From: Desulfuromonas sp. SDB
GTDB lineage: Bacteria > SDB-A
Length of the DNA: 9,057 bases
Assembly: GCA_001412365.1 (NCBI GenBank)
Contig: LKUE01000215.1
Span: 1 to 9,057 of the forward strand
Direction of reading: 5' to 3'
Part shown: one piece after another, positions 6,712-9,057 of the stretch
Numbering within the stretch: position 1 is the stretch's first letter
How the letters are laid out: each line of letters begins with the position of its first letter
The notes under the pieces: generated by a model
Seen by the model: the letters and a program-made list of their open reading frames with translations, nothing else
Databases searched by the model: none
What the model was told of the DNA's origin: nothing
Made by a program: the position numbers and the translations under genes

Positions 6712-8175
6712 ATGGACAGGGTGAGAGTTAGATTTGCACCATCACCCACAGGACTGCCTCATGTGGGTAATATTCGCACAGCTTTGTTTAATTACCTGTT
6801 TGCCCGGCATCATCAGGGAACTTTTGTGTTCAGGATTGAGGATACTGACCGCTCCCGGTTTGTAGAGGGGGCAATTGAAAAATTAACTTCCGCCCTGGAA
6901 TGGGTGGGGATTGAAATTGATGAAGGTTATTCAGCAGGGGGAAAATTTGGTCCCTATTTACAATCCCGGCGATTAGACCTTTATGAAGACATTGCCTCCC
7001 AGATGATCGCAAAGGGTAAAGCTTATGTCTGCAACTGTTCAGTACAGCGGCTAGAACAACTTAGGGCTGAACAGAAAAAGGCAAAACTTAATCCCAAGTA
7101 CGATGGTCACTGCCGTCATAAAAATATTCCGTTTAAGGGATTGGAACAGTTGTCCCAGCAAAATGCAGTGATAAGATTTGCCGCTCCCCAGGAAGGTCAA
7201 ATTACTTATAATGACAAGTTGAGGGGGGAGATAACATTTGATAACCGCCAACTTGATGATATTGTCTTGGTTAAGGCGGATGGATTTCCCACCTATAATT
7301 TTGCTAATGTAGTTGATGACCATTTTATGAATATTACCCATGTGATGAGAGGTGATGAGTTCATTTCCTCCACACCCAAGCATGTCCATCTTTACAACGC
7401 CTTGGATTGGACTGCTCCTGAATTTATTCATCTGCCTATTATTCTCAATCAGCAGAAGAAAAGGCTATCTAAACGTGACGGATCTGTGTACATCGGTCAG
7501 TATCGTGAAATGGGAATCCTGCCTTCGGCTTTGAGAAATTTTCTTGCTTTACTGGGATGGTCGCCAAAGCAAAATGAAGAAATAATGGATATGAAACAGC
7601 TAATTGAAAGGTTTTCTATCTCTGGAATCACTATTCATCCTGCAATTTTTGACTTGGATAAGCTGATTTGGATAAATTCACAGTATATCGCAAGTTTACC
7701 CGGAGAAGAACTTTTTAATCTGGCTGAACCTTTTATGAGATCCGCAGGAATTGACACCAGTGATATTGATTTGCCCTACGCAGAGCAGGCTTTTGATTTG
7801 CTGAAATCCAGGCTGCCTACTTTACAGGATGCTCCTGAACGGGTCGGCTATTTCTTTCATCCTCCTGAGCAATATGAACAGGAAGGATGGGAAAAGAGGA
7901 TATTAAAAGTTGATCACGTCCAAACTTACCTGTCCTCTTTTATTGAAAATCTGAAATCCCTTGATTGTTGGAACAGAGATACAGTTGAATCCTGTTTAAG
8001 AGAGACTGCTGAAAGTTTAAAGGTGAAACCGAGTATTTTAATCCATGCTGCCCGTATTTCAGTCACCGGTATGACTACCGGACCTGGTTTATTTGATATT
8101 TTAAATTTACTGGGAAAGGAACAGGTGGTCTCAAGGATGGAAAAAGCAATAAAGAAGATAGCAGAACAGGTTTAA
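6712..8175 (+). CDS. gltX: Glutamyl-tRNA synthetase (class I)
   Basis: This cytoplasmic enzyme attaches glutamate to its tRNA using ATP. The 487 residues are of normal length. The Rossmann catalytic part begins RVRFAPSPTGLPHVGN (5-20), with HVGN as the HIGH signature, and continues with FRIEDTDRSR (40-49). A zinc-binding insertion has C107, C109, Y130, C134 and H136, the same C-x-C-x24-C-x-H spacing as in E. coli. KKRLSKRDG (249-257) is the KMSKS-type loop. The helical anticodon-binding half ends in GPGLFDILNLLGKEQVVSRM (457-476), typical of the family. Whether it is discriminating, or also charges tRNA-Gln for a GatCAB route, cannot be judged without knowing whether glnS exists. It starts three bases after ftcD; AGGA at 6698-6701 lies ten bases upstream. 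Confidence 0.96.
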   Translation: MDRVRVRFAPSPTGLPHVGNIRTALFNYLFARHHQGTFVFRIEDTDRSRFVEGAIEKLTSALEWVGIEIDEGYSAGGKFGPYLQSRRLDLYEDIASQMIAKGKAYVCNCSVQRLEQLRAEQKKAKLNPKYDGHCRHKNIPFKGLEQLSQQNAVIRFAAPQEGQITYNDKLRGEITFDNRQLDDIVLVKADGFPTYNFANVVDDHFMNITHVMRGDEFISSTPKHVHLYNALDWTAPEFIHLPIILNQQKKRLSKRDGSVYIGQYREMGILPSALRNFLALLGWSPKQNEEIMDMKQLIERFSISGITIHPAIFDLDKLIWINSQYIASLPGEELFNLAEPFMRSAGIDTSDIDLPYAEQAFDLLKSRLPTLQDAPERVGYFFHPPEQYEQEGWEKRILKVDHVQTYLSSFIENLKSLDCWNRDTVESCLRETAESLKVKPSILIHAARISVTGMTTGPGLFDILNLLGKEQVVSRMEKAIKKIAEQV

Positions 8176-8214
8176 TATTCTTCACTATTCAACAAATACT
8201 GTATGAAATTGTAT

Positions 8215-9057
8215 TTAATAAACTGAACTGTCCGGTTCAGTCCACACTGGCTGTTGATCAACTAACCTGAGTTCTGATCCGTCAGGAAGATGTCTTAATT
8301 CCCAGGGAATATCCAGGTGTTCAATAGTTACAGTTTCCTGATGGCTTTTCAACTCATCTATCTTTTGAACGACATAACGGGAAATTTGAAGTCTGATATT
8401 CTTCAGAGCTATTGTTTTTTGTTCTTTAAAATCTGAATAGCCCCAGAAGAAAAACCAAAATTCTGCAGCCGCTAGATAATCATTTTGTTTCTGTCTGGCT
8501 GCTGCTGCAAATTTTATTACATACTCCGGGCAGTCAGGCTTAGTCATTGCCAATTCAAAAAGTTTACCTGAATATTTATAGTAATCCTGCTGAATTAAGT
8601 CATCAGAAATTCTGTTTCCCATCACCCAGATTATGAATCCTTTGGTGAATAAAAATTCCCAGCGGTCAGGATAAAATTTTATTCCTTTATCCAATAATTG
8701 GATAGCTCCCTGGTAGTCTCCTACATTGTCAATTAACAGGAAAGCCCCCAGGGTGTAAGGATAGGTAAAATTGGGGTCAATTTCCACCAGGGTAAACAAT
8801 ATCTGTTTTAATTTATCCAGATCATCGTGTTGCTGAACTTTTTCTCCGTAGTACTGCACTATTTGTATCCAAGCCAAATCGGCAATCAAGGAGGTAAAAG
8901 TAGGTCCAAAACCCCTGATAATTTGCCCGGAGGGGAAATAGGCAAGCTCAGCAGCAGGTGAATCCGGTTTGTAAAGAGATAAGTTGTTTTTAGATACAAC
9001 TACAACCGTAGCTGATAAACAGATTAGCGCTATTAAAAAAAAATTGTATATGTAATT
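8215..9057 (-). CDS. TPR-repeat membrane or secreted protein, N-terminus outside window
   Basis: On the minus strand the frame ending at TAA (8217-8215) stays open to the right edge, giving 280 visible residues. A TTG at 8889 could be read as a start, but it falls inside a conserved block and is unlikely to be real. Upstream of it lie a hydrophobic segment (visible residues 6-21, FFLIALICLSATVVVV), then YFPSGQ (40-45) and ADLAWIQIVQYYGEK (59-73). A 'PSG ... ADL.W...QY.G' pattern of this kind is familiar from N-terminally anchored TPR proteins of several Gram-negative lineages. TPR-like helices follow at about 80-97, 99-132 and 133-165, and the C-terminus is polar (about 240-280). Envelope location is inferred from the N-terminal segment. 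Function is unknown; such proteins usually scaffold other proteins. Confidence 0.8.
   Translation of the reverse strand, partial: NYIYNFFLIALICLSATVVVVSKNNLSLYKPDSPAAELAYFPSGQIIRGFGPTFTSLIADLAWIQIVQYYGEKVQQHDDLDKLKQILFTLVEIDPNFTYPYTLGAFLLIDNVGDYQGAIQLLDKGIKFYPDRWEFLFTKGFIIWVMGNRISDDLIQQDYYKYSGKLFELAMTKPDCPEYVIKFAAAARQKQNDYLAAAEFWFFFWGYSDFKEQKTIALKNIRLQISRYVVQKIDELKSHQETVTIEHLDIPWELRHLPDGSELRLVDQQPVWTEPDSSVY
8222..8241 (-). terminator. Weak hairpin at the end of the TPR gene
   Basis: ACTGAAC (8222-8228) and GTTCAGT (8235-8241) form a perfect 7-bp stem with a 6-base loop. Read on the minus strand it is followed by TTTATTAAATAC across the TPR stop codon. The stem is short, has three G-C pairs and no long T run, so it is at best a weak terminator. 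In the plus direction, after gltX, no T tract follows it. Confidence 0.25.

Noticed and set aside
7051-7431. 126-codon open frame on the minus strand
   Set aside because: It lies wholly inside gltX, antisense, with no recognisable domain; gltX is unambiguous here.
8194-8216. AAATAC / GTATTT inverted repeat between gltX and the TPR gene
   Set aside because: Six base pairs, mostly A-T, an 11-base loop and no T tract; too weak to call a terminator.
1-9057. Mobile elements, CRISPR array, tRNA or rRNA genes, defence system
   Set aside because: I found no transposase, integrase, regularly spaced repeats, tRNA cloverleaf or defence domains on either strand.

Overview
The window shows part of a chromosome from an AT-rich, probably diderm and anaerobic bacterium. 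Gram-negative architecture is suggested by a TPR plus periplasmic-binding-fold lipoprotein of LpoA type (435-2111). A CxxC redox-disulfide protein of the hybrid-cluster-protein-associated family (213-434) and a fused formiminotransferase-cyclodeaminase (5029-6708) fit an anaerobic amino-acid user. The small two-helix membrane protein (2165-2470) and the 'PSG...ADL.W...QY.G' TPR protein at the right edge resemble proteins I associate with FCB-type or candidate-phylum bacteria (Cloacimonadota, WOR-3 and similar). That placement is inference and weakly supported.

Layout. (1) 1-212: a possible gene end at 1-117, then a very AT-rich leader with four TATAAT hexamers. (2) 213-2470, plus strand: redox-disulfide protein, TPR/periplasmic-binding lipoprotein (stop and start directly abutting) and a small membrane protein, probably one transcription unit. 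(3) 2501-4617, minus strand: dapA then lysC with an ATGA overlap, the entry enzymes of the aspartate/diaminopimelate pathway (peptidoglycan and lysine). (4) 4618-4765: a divergent intergenic region with promoter-like elements. (5) 4766-8175, plus strand: small membrane-anchored protein, bifunctional FTCD and glutamyl-tRNA synthetase, with 3-5 nt gaps. (6) 8215-9057, minus strand: a TPR membrane or secreted protein whose start lies beyond the right edge.

How the genes relate. dapA and lysC form a clear metabolic pair. FTCD releases glutamate and GltX consumes it, but their pairing is more likely co-transcription than a dedicated pathway, since no hut genes are present. The 213-2470 cluster has envelope and redox character and an unknown joint role.

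I see no RNA genes, mobile elements, CRISPR arrays or defence systems, and no gene-free stretch over 300 bases. This is mostly housekeeping DNA. The points most worth a second look are a terminator-like hairpin inside the start of the lipoprotein gene, atypical allosteric sites in both lysine-pathway enzymes, the redox-protein/lipoprotein pairing, and two small uncharacterised membrane proteins.
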